A stretch of 64,000 nucleotides of DNA, taken from contig NZ_CP081943.1 of the NCBI RefSeq assembly GCF_020423045.1, forward strand, positions 1 to 64,000, in the 5' to 3' direction. The stretch comes from Pseudomonas sp. MM213. GTDB lineage: Bacteria > Pseudomonadota > Gammaproteobacteria > Pseudomonadales > Pseudomonadaceae. Under the pieces are notes generated by a model, which saw nothing but the letters and a program-made list of their open reading frames with translations, did no database searches and was not told the DNA's origin. Below, one piece after another: positions 49,550 to 57,812 of the stretch. Both the position numbers and the translations under genes were made by a program. Within the stretch, counting starts at the first letter, position 1. Every line of letters starts with the position of its first letter.

Positions 49550-49563
49550 GCCCTGACACCGCT

Positions 49564-49637
49564 ATCGCGAGCAGGCTCGCTCCCACAATTGACCGAGGCG
49601 ACTCAGGACTAATGTGGGAGCGAGCCTGCTCGCGATG
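49564..49637. repeat. REP pair, CTGCTCGCGAT type
   Basis: ATCGCGAGCAGGCTCGCTCC and its inverted copy GGGAGCGAGCCTGCTCGCGA are separated by about 24 bases. The element lies between convergent lolE and copS. Confidence 0.9.
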
Positions 49638-49655
49638 AGGCCGGACCTGCTAGCC

Positions 49656-51005
49656 TCAATCCCCCTTCGGTAACTCAATCACAAACCGCGTCCACCCATT
49701 CTCCGATTCGCAACGAATCTGCCCGCCATGGGCCCGAATGATCGACTGGGTAATCGCCAAACCCAACCCCGCATGTTCACTGCTGCCTTCCTGTCGCGCC
49801 GGATCTGCGCGATAGAAGCGATCAAACAAACGCGGCAGTAATGCCCCGTCAATACCTTCGCCACTGTTCTCAACGGTCAGGCGCAAACCTTCTGGCCGCT
49901 CGGCAATCTGCACCCGAACCTCACCTTCGGCCGGCGTGAATCGCAGCGCGTTATCCAGCAAATTCGAAAGTGCCCGACGCAACATGCTCCGGTCTCCCTC
50001 CAGGCGCGCGTTGCCTTCACGGCTCAACGTCACCTGGGCGTCTTCGGCCAATGGCGCAAAAAACTCCAGCAACACATCCGCTTCTTCCGCCAATTCCAGG
50101 GGTTCACGTTTGGGCATCAGCAACCCGTGATCAGCCTTGGCCAGGTACAACATGTCGTTGACCAGTTGCGCCATCCATTGCAGTTCTTCGAGGTTGCTGT
50201 GCAATGCTTCGCGGTAATCCTCAAGGGGGCGTGGGCGGGTGAGGGTGACCTGGGTGTGGGTCAGCAAATTTGACAGGGGGGTGCGCAGTTCATGGGCGAT
50301 GTCGGCAGAAAACGCCGAGAGCCGCTGAAAAGAGTCGTCGAGGCGTCCGAGCATGGCATTGAAGTTGTGGGCCATTTCCGCAAGTTCGGGCGGCATGTTC
50401 TCTTCGGGCAGTCGGGCGTTCAGCGACTGTGCGGAAACGCCACTGGCGATTGCACTCATGCGCCGTAACGGACGCAGCCCGCTACGCGCCGCCCAGGCAC
50501 CCAGCAGCGCAGTCGCCAGGGCCGACAAACCGACGGTCAGCCAGATCAAGTGCTGCATGCGTTGCAGAAAGTGCTGGTGGTGGGTGATGTCCAGCAGCAG
50601 GGTCAATTGCGGTGAGTCAGGTTTGTCGACAAACAACGGCGCATTGAGGACGCGGTAGTCGGTGCCGTTGTCGTTCATGGTCGACAAACCCGGCCTCTGC
50701 GGAAGTTTATCGGGCAGGCTCGCGGCGCTGTCGTACCAACGCTTGCCATCGCTGCCGGAAATACGCAGGGACAAATCAGCCTGACGGTTCAATTCATCCG
50801 CCAGTCTGACTTCGCTTTCACTGGACTGAAGATCGTGAAGCGCCCGGCGCAAACCAATGAGCTTGCCGTCCAGCAATTGCTGGTCCAGTTCAACGAAGTG
50901 CGCCTCGCTGGCTCGACTGAACAACACGCCCGCGAACAACGAAACCACGGCGGTGCAAGCTGCAAACAGCAGCGCCAGACGGCTGCTCAATGAAAGTCGG
51001 CGCAT
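49656..51005 (-). CDS. copS: Heavy-metal sensor histidine kinase CopS
   Basis: 449 residues. Two membrane segments (LALLFAACTAVVSLFAGVLF and LIWLTVGLSALATALLGAWA) flank a periplasmic sensor of about 120 residues. HAMP follows, then the HisKA domain with the phospho-His in SADIAHELRTPLSNLLTHTQ, and the ATPase domain with NLLDNALRFTPAEGE (N box), ENSGEGID and GLGLAITQSIIRAHGG. It resembles copper/silver CopS/CzcS. It starts one base inside the copR stop (TGATG), so the two are translationally coupled. Confidence 0.92.
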   Translation of the reverse strand: MRRLSLSSRLALLFAACTAVVSLFAGVLFSRASEAHFVELDQQLLDGKLIGLRRALHDLQSSESEVRLADELNRQADLSLRISGSDGKRWYDSAASLPDKLPQRPGLSTMNDNGTDYRVLNAPLFVDKPDSPQLTLLLDITHHQHFLQRMQHLIWLTVGLSALATALLGAWAARSGLRPLRRMSAIASGVSAQSLNARLPEENMPPELAEMAHNFNAMLGRLDDSFQRLSAFSADIAHELRTPLSNLLTHTQVTLTRPRPLEDYREALHSNLEELQWMAQLVNDMLYLAKADHGLLMPKREPLELAEEADVLLEFFAPLAEDAQVTLSREGNARLEGDRSMLRRALSNLLDNALRFTPAEGEVRVQIAERPEGLRLTVENSGEGIDGALLPRLFDRFYRADPARQEGSSEHAGLGLAITQSIIRAHGGQIRCESENGWTRFVIELPKGD

Positions 51006-51685
51006 CAGGCCGGGCGCTCTTCGAGGACATAACCCATGCCGCGCACGGTATGGATCAATTTGTTCGGAAACTCGTCGTCGATTTTCAGGCGTAAACGGCG
51101 GATGGCGACTTCGATGACATTGGTGTCGCTGTCGAAATTCATGTCCCAGACCTGGGACGCGATCAGCGATTTGGGCAGCACTTCGCCCTGACGGCGCAGG
51201 AGCATTTCGAGCAGGGCGAACTCCTTGGCGGTCAGGTCGATGCGTTGGCCACTGCGTTCGACGCGACGGCGGATCAGGTCCAGGCGCAAATCGGCCAGTT
51301 GCAGGCTGGTTTCCTGCGGCGTGGTGCTGCCGCGACGCAACAGGCTGCGAACCCGGGCCAGCAGTTCGGAGAAGGCGAACGGCTTGACCAGATAATCGTC
51401 GGCGCCCAGTTCGAGGCCGTGAACCCGGTCTTCCACCGCGTCTCGCGCGGTCAGAAACAGGACTGGCGTGTCGAGGCCTGCGCTGCGCACTGCCTGGAGG
51501 ATTTGCCAGCCGTCGCGACCGGGCAACATCACATCGAGGATCAACAGCGCGTAGTCACCGCTCAATGCCAATTGCTGGCCAGTGTCGCCGTCGGCCACCA
51601 GTTCGGTGTTGAACCCGGCTTCGGTCAGGCCCTGACGCAGGTAATGGCCGGTTTTCGGTTGGTCTTCGACGATCAGCAGTTTCAT
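51005..51685 (-). CDS. copR: Heavy-metal response regulator CopR
   Basis: 226 residues, OmpR family. The receiver has the acidic pair in VEDQPK, phospho-Asp in [16 protein letters not shown] and the Lys in [16 protein letters not shown]. The C-terminal winged helix shows [20 protein letters not shown] and [12 protein letters not shown]. Together with CopS it should control the divergent cupredoxin gene through the sites at 51747-51776. Start ATG 51685. Confidence 0.93.
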   Translation of the reverse strand: MKLLIVEDQPKTGHYLRQGLTEAGFNTELVADGDTGQQLALSGDYALLILDVMLPGRDGWQILQAVRSAGLDTPVLFLTARDAVEDRVHGLELGADDYLVKPFAFSELLARVRSLLRRGSTTPQETSLQLADLRLDLIRRRVERSGQRIDLTAKEFALLEMLLRRQGEVLPKSLIASQVWDMNFDSDTNVIEVAIRRLRLKIDDEFPNKLIHTVRGMGYVLEERPA

Positions 51686-51746
51686 GGGCGACTCGAGGCA
51701 AATGGAACGAACGCTTTATACCGTGGGCAGCGGTTGTGCAGGTCAA

Positions 51747-51776
51747 CCTGACAAAGTTGTAATCTGGCTGTCAGGT
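51747..51776 (+). promoter_or_regulatory. Candidate CopR-box between copR and the cupredoxin gene
   Basis: CCTGACAAAGTTGTAATCTG carries a TGACA-type half-site, and CTGTCAGG 6 bases later gives its inverse. This resembles cop-box layouts (TGACA...TGTCA). Its location in the divergent 155-base gap fits co-regulation. Consensus is from memory. Confidence 0.55.
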
Positions 51777-51840
51777 TACGGGCAGTGGCCGCAGTTTAGT
51801 GTTTTCCACAGGCTGAACTTTATCTTGTTGGAGTACGACT

Positions 51841-52362
51841 ATGTTTTTGCGCAAACCCCTGGTGCTGGCTGCGTGCCTGCTGGTGCTGAGTTCGCCGGTG
51901 TGGGCATCGCCGGCGCACACCTACGACTTCGGGCAGCCGGCCCCGGCTGCCAAGGCGACCCGCAGCGTTGAAGTGGTGATGGGCGACATGTCGTTCACCC
52001 CCAAGGCCATCGATATCAAGGCCGGTGAGACAGTTCGCTTTGTGCTGGTGAATAAAGGCCAGTTGCTGCACGAATTCAACCTCGGTGACGCGGCGATGCA
52101 TGCAAAACATCAGCAGGAAATGATGAAGATGCAGCAGAGCGGCATGCTTACGCCTACAGGGATGAAGGAAATGGACCACGGCGCGATGGCGGGAATGGAT
52201 CATGGTATGAAACACGATGACCCCAATAGCGTGCTGGTCGAGCCGGGTAAAACCGCCGAACTGACCTGGACCTTCACCAAGGCCACCAACCTGGAATTTG
52301 CCTGCAATATTCCAGGTCACTATCAGGCTGGCATGGTCGGTAAACTGACAGTCAGTCAGTAA
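51841..52362 (+). CDS. Periplasmic cupredoxin, copper-resistance protein (CopI-like)
   Basis: 173 residues with a signal peptide (MFLRKPLVLAACLLVLSSPV then WA). Cupredoxin ligands are the His of LLHEFNLG and the CNIPGHYQAGM motif (Cys-His-Met). Between them is a Met/His-rich insertion, HAKHQQEMMKMQQSGM and MKEMDHGAMAGMDHGMKHDD, likely to bind extra Cu(I)/Cu(II). The role is copper buffering or detoxification in the periplasm. It is divergent from copRS with a shared control region. ATG 51841 follows TTGGAG. Confidence 0.9.
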   Translation: MFLRKPLVLAACLLVLSSPVWASPAHTYDFGQPAPAAKATRSVEVVMGDMSFTPKAIDIKAGETVRFVLVNKGQLLHEFNLGDAAMHAKHQQEMMKMQQSGMLTPTGMKEMDHGAMAGMDHGMKHDDPNSVLVEPGKTAELTWTFTKATNLEFACNIPGHYQAGMVGKLTVSQ

Positions 52363-52423
52363 GCACTCTAAGGCGCAAGCAAAGGCTGGTAGAATCCGCT
52401 GATTCTTCAGTCAGGTTTCCGCC

Positions 52424-53254
52424 ATGCATCCCGCAGCCGAACACTCGCCGCTGGGTAAATCCAGCGAATACATCGCCACTTACACGCCGTCCTTGCTGTT
52501 TCCGATCCCGCGCACCGCGAAATGGGCCGAGTTGGGGCTGACGGCTGAAACCCTGCCGTATAAAGGCGTGGATTTCTGGAACTGCTTCGAGCTGTCGTGG
52601 CTGTTGCCGTCCGGTAAACCCGTGGTGGCGATCGGCGAATTCTGCATCCCGGCGGATTCGCCGAATATCATCGAATCCAAGTCGTTCAAGCTGTATCTGA
52701 ACTCGTTGAATCAGACTCCGTTTGCCGATATCGCAAGCCTTGAAGCGACGCTGGTGAACGACCTGTCCGCTGCGGCAGGCAAGTCGGTCGGCGTGCGGGT
52801 TCGCCGCCTGAAAGACGTTGAAGCCGAAGGCGTCGTGGCGTTGCCGGGTGTGTGCATCGATGACTTGGACATCAGCGTTAGCAACTATGAGCATCCGCGT
52901 CCGGAGCTGCTGCGTTGTGATGATTCGCGCATCGTCGAGGAGAGCGTGCACAGTCATTTGCTCAAATCCAACTGCCCGGTGACCAGTCAGCCGGACTGGG
53001 GCAGCGTGGTGGTGGAATACCGTGGCGCGGCGCTGGATCACGCGAGTCTGCTGGAGTACATCGTGAGCTTCCGTCAGCACTCGGACTTCCATGAGCAATG
53101 CGTGGAGCGGATTTTCCTCGACCTGCAACGCTTGCTGAAACCGGAGAAATTGACGGTGTACGCGCGGTATGTGCGTCGCGGCGGGTTGGACATCAACCCG
53201 TATCGCAGCACTGAAGACGTGCAACTGCCGAACCATCGCCTGGTCCGCCAGTAA
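52424..53254 (+). CDS. queF: NADPH-dependent 7-cyano-7-deazaguanine reductase
   Basis: A 276-residue enzyme that reduces preQ0 to preQ1 in queuosine tRNA modification. Signature elements are [20 protein letters not shown], the QueF substrate-binding ESKS, and [14 protein letters not shown] with the catalytic Cys. It is the long two-domain (YqcD-like) form. It is monocistronic; ATG 52424 has only a weak site (TCAGGTTTCCGCC). Confidence 0.95.
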   Translation: MHPAAEHSPLGKSSEYIATYTPSLLFPIPRTAKWAELGLTAETLPYKGVDFWNCFELSWLLPSGKPVVAIGEFCIPADSPNIIESKSFKLYLNSLNQTPFADIASLEATLVNDLSAAAGKSVGVRVRRLKDVEAEGVVALPGVCIDDLDISVSNYEHPRPELLRCDDSRIVEESVHSHLLKSNCPVTSQPDWGSVVVEYRGAALDHASLLEYIVSFRQHSDFHEQCVERIFLDLQRLLKPEKLTVYARYVRRGGLDINPYRSTEDVQLPNHRLVRQ

Positions 53255-53262
53255 AGATTACT

Positions 53263-53345
53263 TGTGGGAGCGAGCCTGCTCGCGATGGAGGGTCAGATAC
53301 ATCGATGTCGACTGACCCTCCATCGCGAGCAGGCTCGCTCCTACA
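53263..53345. repeat. REP pair forming one long near-perfect palindrome
   Basis: The arms TGTGGGAGCGAGCCTGCTCG and CGAGCAGGCTCGCTCCTACA continue inward with ATGGAGGGTCAG and CTGACCCTCCAT. The small loop contains ACATCGATGT, itself a palindrome. The whole 83 bases can form one stem. It lies downstream of queF. Confidence 0.92.
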
Positions 53346-53373
53346 GGGGGTTGCATTGCAAATCCGGGCTATG

Positions 53374-53407
53374 AAAAAGCCCCGCTATCACTAGCGGGGC
53401 TTTTTTG
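53374..53407. terminator. Bidirectional terminator between queF and the DUF4404 gene
   Basis: AAGCCCCGCTA and TAGCGGGGCTT form an 11-bp stem around TCAC. An A-run precedes it and TTTTTT follows. Confidence 0.92.
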
Positions 53408-53419
53408 TATCTGGCGGGT

Positions 53420-53683
53420 TCAGATCCCCATGCTGACCAGAGATTGCACAATGTTGCGCAAGGTGCCGGCAATGGCGGGGTGTTCAAGTTCAAAGCGTTC
53501 GACGGCCAGGTTTACGCCATCGGCGAGGCTGGAGTCCTGGGTTTTGGTTTCGAGCTCAAGCTCAAGTTCGATCTGTTGCATCAGCGCATGCAGGTCGGCG
53601 CGCTCTGCTTCGGTCAGCGGAGGATTCTGTTCCAATTGCTCGCGCAGGGCATTGAGCTGTTGTTGCAGTTCGCGGGCAGGCAT
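53420..53683 (-). CDS. DUF4404 family protein
   Basis: 87 residues starting MPARELQQQLNALREQLEQN. Almost all helical and acidic, with a predicted coiled coil in the first 50 residues (ALMQQIELELELE). The C-terminus (RFELEHPAIAGTLRNIVQSL) is the conserved part of DUF4404. Function unknown. ATG 53683 follows AAGGAAG. Likely cytoplasmic. Confidence 0.85.
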   Translation of the reverse strand: MPARELQQQLNALREQLEQNPPLTEAERADLHALMQQIELELELETKTQDSSLADGVNLAVERFELEHPAIAGTLRNIVQSLVSMGI

Positions 53684-53792
53684 GGCGTTCTTCCTTTTAT
53701 CGATAGGCACTGGCATAGACCGTGGCAGCGCGCCAAAGGTCTATGGCTGACCTTTAGATTAATCCACTCGCGCGCAACCTGCATGATCTCGA

Positions 53793-54413
53793 TCAGGGCT
53801 TTTCACCCTTGAGCCGACGCAGGCTGATGTCGGCCAGGCAGGTGTCGAGTTCGCCGAGGTGATCGATCACCGAATGCACGCCCAGGCCGAACAATTGCAC
53901 GGTGGCCTTGCCGCGCAGGTGTTCGCGTTCCTTTTGGCTCAAGGCCTGCCATTCGCTGGGCGCCAGCCCGCAGAGCGAGCCGCAGGACGCCAGGCCAATC
54001 GTCCACAACCCGGCATTCAGGCCCGATTGCAGCAATCGCGGTTCGCCGCTGACCAGCACGCAACCATCCAGTTGCCCGACATTCAACGCCATCAAGGCTT
54101 GCCAGCATGCATTCGGCGCGGGCCACGGATTGATTGTTGCGGGGTGTTGCGACGGCTTGACCCAGTCGGGCAGGGCGGCGGCCAGCGAGAGGCTCAATGC
54201 GGGGGGAAGTTCGTCGAGCCAGGCACAGGGAATCTGCTGGCGCTGCAAACTGTGCAGGCTGTCCAGAGCGCCAGGTGTGACTTCGGCATGTTCGGCGCAA
54301 TGGTCGCCGTGCTGGCGCGTGCGGGCGCCGAAGTCCACCAGGCAACCGCTGAGGCCAAACAGGACGGCGGTCAGGCTAGGGGCGGCGAGGGGCAAGGTTT
54401 CGGCGTGCGGCAT
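53793..54413 (-). CDS. Degenerate phosphonatase-like HAD protein
   Basis: 206 residues related to phosphonoacetaldehyde hydrolase-like HAD enzymes. The segment AVLFGLSGCLVDFGARTRQH aligns with the family's FDxxGTVVDFG loop, but the nucleophilic Asp is Gly and the following acid/base position is Ser. Catalysis by the usual HAD mechanism is therefore not expected. The cap and C-terminal region (VGQLDGCVLVSGEPRLLQSG, LNAGLWTIGLASCGSLCGLA) keep the fold. The position matches PA2803 in P. aeruginosa, annotated as a phosphonatase-like protein without clear activity. It may be regulatory. Start ATG 54413. Confidence 0.78.
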   Translation of the reverse strand: MPHAETLPLAAPSLTAVLFGLSGCLVDFGARTRQHGDHCAEHAEVTPGALDSLHSLQRQQIPCAWLDELPPALSLSLAAALPDWVKPSQHPATINPWPAPNACWQALMALNVGQLDGCVLVSGEPRLLQSGLNAGLWTIGLASCGSLCGLAPSEWQALSQKEREHLRGKATVQLFGLGVHSVIDHLGELDTCLADISLRRLKGEKP

Positions 54414-54614
54414 GTCAACATCCCTGAAATAGCGTCAAGGCTATGCGCCGCCGGTGACAGTTGAGTGACATGGATGTGAATCGCTCACAGTCATGGCGAA
54501 TCATCCGTAGGCCATCACGCACGATGCTGCCTAAAGCGGCTTTTCCGTCTTATACTAGCCAGCTTAATGCCCGGGCCAAGATGCTCGTGCCAGTACAAAC
54601 CAAGGAGTTTTTCT

Positions 54615-55304
54615 ATGCGCTGGAGCAATCATCTAGCTCAGCTGTGTGTGTGCGCCAGTGTGTTGCTGGCTCCGTTCGCTGCCCAGGCAGCCACGGAAGA
54701 GGACCCTTGGGAAAGCATCAACCGTCCGATCTACAAGTTCAACGACGTGCTCGACACCTATGCGCTGAAGCCTCTGGCGCAGGGTTATCAGTTCGTGACC
54801 CCGCAATTTCTCGAAGACGGCATCCACAACATGTTCCGCAACGTCGGTGATGTCACCAACCTTGCCAACAACATCTTGCAGGCCAAGCCGGCCGCTGCCG
54901 GCGTCGACACCGCTCGCCTGATCTTCAACACCACCTTCGGTCTGTTGGGCTTCTTCGATGTGGGCACCAAGATGGGCTTGAACCGCAGCGACGAAGACTT
55001 CGGTCAGACGTTGGGCTACTGGGGTGTAGGAAGCGGCCCGTACGTGATGCTGCCGTTGCTGGGCCCAAGCACTCTGCGTGATGCCCCCGCCAAATTTGTC
55101 GACGGCTACACCGGCCCGTACCCGTACATCCACGACGTACCGGTGCGTAACTCGATCTTCGCCCTGAACGTCGTCGACACCCGCGCCAGTCTGCTGTCGG
55201 CCGAGAAGCTGATCAGCGGCGACAAGTACACCTTCATCCGCAATGCGTACTTGCAGAACCGCGAGTTCAAAGTCAAAGACGGTCAGGTCGAAGACGATTT
55301 TTGA
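54615..55304 (+). CDS. mlaA: MlaA/VacJ family outer-membrane lipid-asymmetry protein
   Basis: 229 residues. Signal peptide MRWSNHLAQLCVCASVLLAP then FAAQA. The MlaA signature starts ATEEDPWESINRPIYKFNDV and continues GYWGVGSGPYVMLPLLGPST. MlaA removes misplaced phospholipids from the outer leaflet with the Mla system. The leader does not show a clear lipobox; AQA fits signal peptidase I, so this protein may be non-lipidated. AAGGAG precedes ATG 54615. A TATACT (-10-like) lies near 54551. Own terminator. Confidence 0.92.
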   Translation: MRWSNHLAQLCVCASVLLAPFAAQAATEEDPWESINRPIYKFNDVLDTYALKPLAQGYQFVTPQFLEDGIHNMFRNVGDVTNLANNILQAKPAAAGVDTARLIFNTTFGLLGFFDVGTKMGLNRSDEDFGQTLGYWGVGSGPYVMLPLLGPSTLRDAPAKFVDGYTGPYPYIHDVPVRNSIFALNVVDTRASLLSAEKLISGDKYTFIRNAYLQNREFKVKDGQVEDDF

Positions 55305-55323
55305 TCTAGACCGGTAAAAACGA

Positions 55324-55352
55324 AGAAGGCGGCCTGTTGGCCGCCTTTTTTG
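55324..55352. terminator. Bidirectional terminator between mlaA and the PilZ gene
   Basis: AAGGCGGCC and GGCCGCCTT form a 9-bp stem around TGTT, followed by TTTTT. Confidence 0.9.
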
Positions 55353-55366
55353 GTTTTGGATCCGGG

Positions 55367-55666
55367 TTATTTCATTTTCAAGATTGTAAGGCCGAGTTTT
55401 TGATTGGCGCCGTCCTGTTCTTTAACCCGGACCACCTCAGTGTCGGCTTCGAGCCCTTTGAGTGCCGCATGATCGGAGTCGATCCGCACGCTGAGCCGGT
55501 CGCCGACCTTGAACCGACGCGGAGCCTCAACCTGCATGCCACTGCTGGAAAGGTCGATGCAGACGGCTGCAACTTCGTCCCCTTCATGAATCAGCGCGAC
55601 ATCGGCATCGACTCGCATGCGGATGAAATCACGCTTTTCGCTGTAGTCCCGTTCGGTTTGGCTCAT
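55367..55666 (-). CDS. Single-domain PilZ protein
   Basis: 99 residues. Both c-di-GMP motifs are present: RDFIRM (RxxxR) and DLSSSGMQV (DxSxxG). It is therefore a likely c-di-GMP-binding adaptor, with no fused output domain. The C-terminal strands end LGLTILKMK. ATG 55666 is preferred because GGAAGG lies 9 bases upstream; ATG 55675 would put the site too close. It is convergent with mlaA and divergent from rssB. Confidence 0.9.
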   Translation of the reverse strand: MSQTERDYSEKRDFIRMRVDADVALIHEGDEVAAVCIDLSSSGMQVEAPRRFKVGDRLSVRIDSDHAALKGLEADTEVVRVKEQDGANQKLGLTILKMK

Positions 55667-55942
55667 GGGCTTCATCCTTCCATTGGGTTACGGTTTTATC
55701 AGTTCTTATAACTCTCGGTGATTTGACAAGTAAAGACGTCAAGCGACCATCGGCGTGAGCTTGAAACGCCCCGCGGATGGGAGTACCGTCTGCGCCTTAG
55801 AAGGGCACCTCTGGTGTGCCTGTCAGTAGGGTCGATGCCCGAAAGCGGTGCAACAGAGAGGCTAGAAAGCGAATCCAGTAGTGTGTGCGGGGTCAATTGC
55901 CCAGCCTGCTACGCCAACCTAATTCTGGCGCCGTTTGCCCAC

Positions 55943-57124
55943 ATGCCAAAAACCAGTGCCACGCTGCTGATAATCGATGATGACGAAGTAGTGCGCGCGA
56001 GCCTCGCCGCCTATTTGGAAGACAGTGGTTTCAGCGTCTTGCAGGCCAGCAATGGCCAGCAGGGTCTTCAGGTATTCGAGCAAGACAAGCCCGGCTTGGT
56101 CATCTGCGATCTGCGCATGCCGCAGATGGGCGGACTCGAACTCATTCGCCAGGTCACCGAGCGGTCACCGCAAACCCCAGTGATTGTGGTTTCGGGTGCC
56201 GGCGTGATGAACGACGCGGTCGAGGCCTTGCGCCTGGGCGCGGCGGATTACCTGATCAAGCCTCTCGAAGATCTGGCTGTGCTCGAGCACTCTGTGCGCC
56301 GGGCCCTGGATCGCGCGCGTCTGCTGCTGGAAAACCAGCGCTACCGTGAGAAGCTGGAAAAGGCCAACCGCGAGCTCGAAGCCAGCCTGAACCTGCTCCA
56401 GGAAGACCAGAATGCCGGTCGCCAGGTGCAGATGAACATGCTGCCGGTCAGCCCCTGGACCATCGACGAGTTCCAGTTTGCACACCAGATCATCCCGTCT
56501 CTGTATCTGTCGGGTGATTTCGTCGACTACTTTCGGGTCGACGAGCGTCGGGTAGCGTTCTACCTGGCGGACGTTTCCGGTCATGGCGCTTCTTCAGCCT
56601 TCGTTACGGTGCTGCTGAAATTCATGACCACGCGCTTGCTGTTCGAATCCAAGCGCAACGGCACATTGCCGGAATTCAAGCCTTCAGAGGTCCTTGGTCA
56701 TATCAACCGGGGCCTGATCAGTTGTAAGCTGGGTAAACACGTCACAATGGTCGGTGGAGTCATCGACGAGGAGACAGGTTTGTTGACCTATAGCATCGGT
56801 GGTCATTTACCGTTGCCTGTGTTGTACACGCCAGACAGTGTTCGATATCTGGAAGGGCGTGGTCTGCCGGTGGGCCTCTTCAATGAAGCCACCTACGAAG
56901 ATCACGTGCTGGAGCTGCCGCCGACGTTCAGCCTGACGCTGATGTCCGATGGCATTCTGGACCTTTTGCCAGAACCTACACTCAAAGAAAAAGAAGCGGC
57001 TTTGCCCCAGCGGGTCAAGGCAGCGGGCGGCACCCTGGATGGGCTGCGGCAGGTTTTTGGATTGGCCACGCTAGGGGAGATGCCGGATGATATCGCCCTG
57101 TTGGTGTTGAGCAGGAATCTTTAA
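55943..57124 (+). CDS. rssB: Response regulator with PP2C phosphatase domain, RssB
   Basis: 393 residues. The receiver has IIDDDEVVRASL, phospho-Asp in LVICDLRMPQMGGLELI and Lys in DYLIKPLEDL. A coiled coil (REKLEKANRELEASLNLLQE) links it to a PP2C/SpoIIE-like domain with SGDFVDYF, LADVSGHGASSAF, LMSDGILDLL and DDIALLVL, keeping the metal-binding acids. It probably dephosphorylates the STAS partner RssC and so modulates RpoS turnover or activity. Start ATG 55943 has no visible ribosome site. The stop overlaps the rssC start by one base (TAATG). Confidence 0.9.
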   Translation: MPKTSATLLIIDDDEVVRASLAAYLEDSGFSVLQASNGQQGLQVFEQDKPGLVICDLRMPQMGGLELIRQVTERSPQTPVIVVSGAGVMNDAVEALRLGAADYLIKPLEDLAVLEHSVRRALDRARLLLENQRYREKLEKANRELEASLNLLQEDQNAGRQVQMNMLPVSPWTIDEFQFAHQIIPSLYLSGDFVDYFRVDERRVAFYLADVSGHGASSAFVTVLLKFMTTRLLFESKRNGTLPEFKPSEVLGHINRGLISCKLGKHVTMVGGVIDEETGLLTYSIGGHLPLPVLYTPDSVRYLEGRGLPVGLFNEATYEDHVLELPPTFSLTLMSDGILDLLPEPTLKEKEAALPQRVKAAGGTLDGLRQVFGLATLGEMPDDIALLVLSRNL

Positions 57125-57606
57125 TGAGTACCGGTAGAATCCAGTTCGCCGAGCAGGACGGCACCTTCGTCTTGAAGTTCGTCGGTGAAGTTCGCCTGAC
57201 CCTGTGTTCGGCGTTGGATGCGACTATTGAGCGGATCTTCACGGCGTTGAACTTCAACGCGATCGTGATCGACCTGACCGAAACCCGCAGCATCGACAGC
57301 ACCACCCTTGGCCTGTTGGCCAAACTGTCGATCCTGTCGCGGCAGAAAGTCGGCCTGCTGCCGACCGTCGTCACCACCCACGAAGACATCACACGTCTGT
57401 TGCAGTCCATGGGCTTCGAGCAGGTGTTCAACATCGTTGACCGCCCGATCCCGTGCCCTGAGTGCCTGACCGACTTGCCTGACCAGGACCAGTCGGAAGA
57501 AGTGGTGCGGATCAAAGTGCTGGAAGCGCACAAGATCCTCATGGGGCTGAATGATTCGAATCGTGAAGCGTTTCATGATCTGGTGAATGCGCTCGAGCGT
57601 CACTGA
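57124..57606 (+). CDS. rssC: STAS-domain anti-sigma antagonist RssC
   Basis: 160 residues. The STAS core is IVIDLTETRSIDSTTLGLLA, with the phosphorylatable Ser in SIDST, as in SpoIIAA-like antagonists. A distinctive C-terminal extension carries a CxxC pair in RPIPCPECLTDL. It overlaps rssB by one base, so the pair is translationally coupled and RssB is the likely phosphatase acting on it. Confidence 0.9.
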   Translation: MSTGRIQFAEQDGTFVLKFVGEVRLTLCSALDATIERIFTALNFNAIVIDLTETRSIDSTTLGLLAKLSILSRQKVGLLPTVVTTHEDITRLLQSMGFEQVFNIVDRPIPCPECLTDLPDQDQSEEVVRIKVLEAHKILMGLNDSNREAFHDLVNALERH

Positions 57607-57640
57607 TCCTTTGAAAGGGTAGGAAGCCTGTACTGGCCTC

Positions 57641-57702
57641 ATCGCCGGCAAGCCGGCTCCTACAAAATCATCATCTGTGTAGGAGCCGGCTTGCCGGCGA
57701 TG
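57641..57702. repeat. REP pair, GCCGGCTTGCCGGCGAT type
   Basis: ATCGCCGGCAAGCCGGCTCC and the inverted GGAGCCGGCTTGCCGGCGAT are separated by about 22 bases. The element lies between convergent rssC and tal. Confidence 0.9.
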
Positions 57703-57762
57703 GCGGCCTGAAATCCCCCAAATTCCCAAGCACAAAACCCGCATCAAACAAACGCACACAAA

Positions 57763-57797
57763 AAAGGGCGAACCCATCAAGGTTCGCCCTTTTTGCA
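57763..57797. terminator. Bidirectional terminator between rssC and tal
   Basis: AAGGGCGAACC and GGTTCGCCCTT form an 11-bp stem around CATCAA, with A-run and T-run at either end. Confidence 0.9.
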
Positions 57798-57812
57798 TTG
57801 CGCTGAACTAGA

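Noticed and set aside
54461..54850. A 129-codon plus-strand frame overlapping mlaA
   Set aside because: It lies in another frame over the MlaA signal peptide and domain; no ribosome site fits it better than the AAGGAG before ATG 54615.
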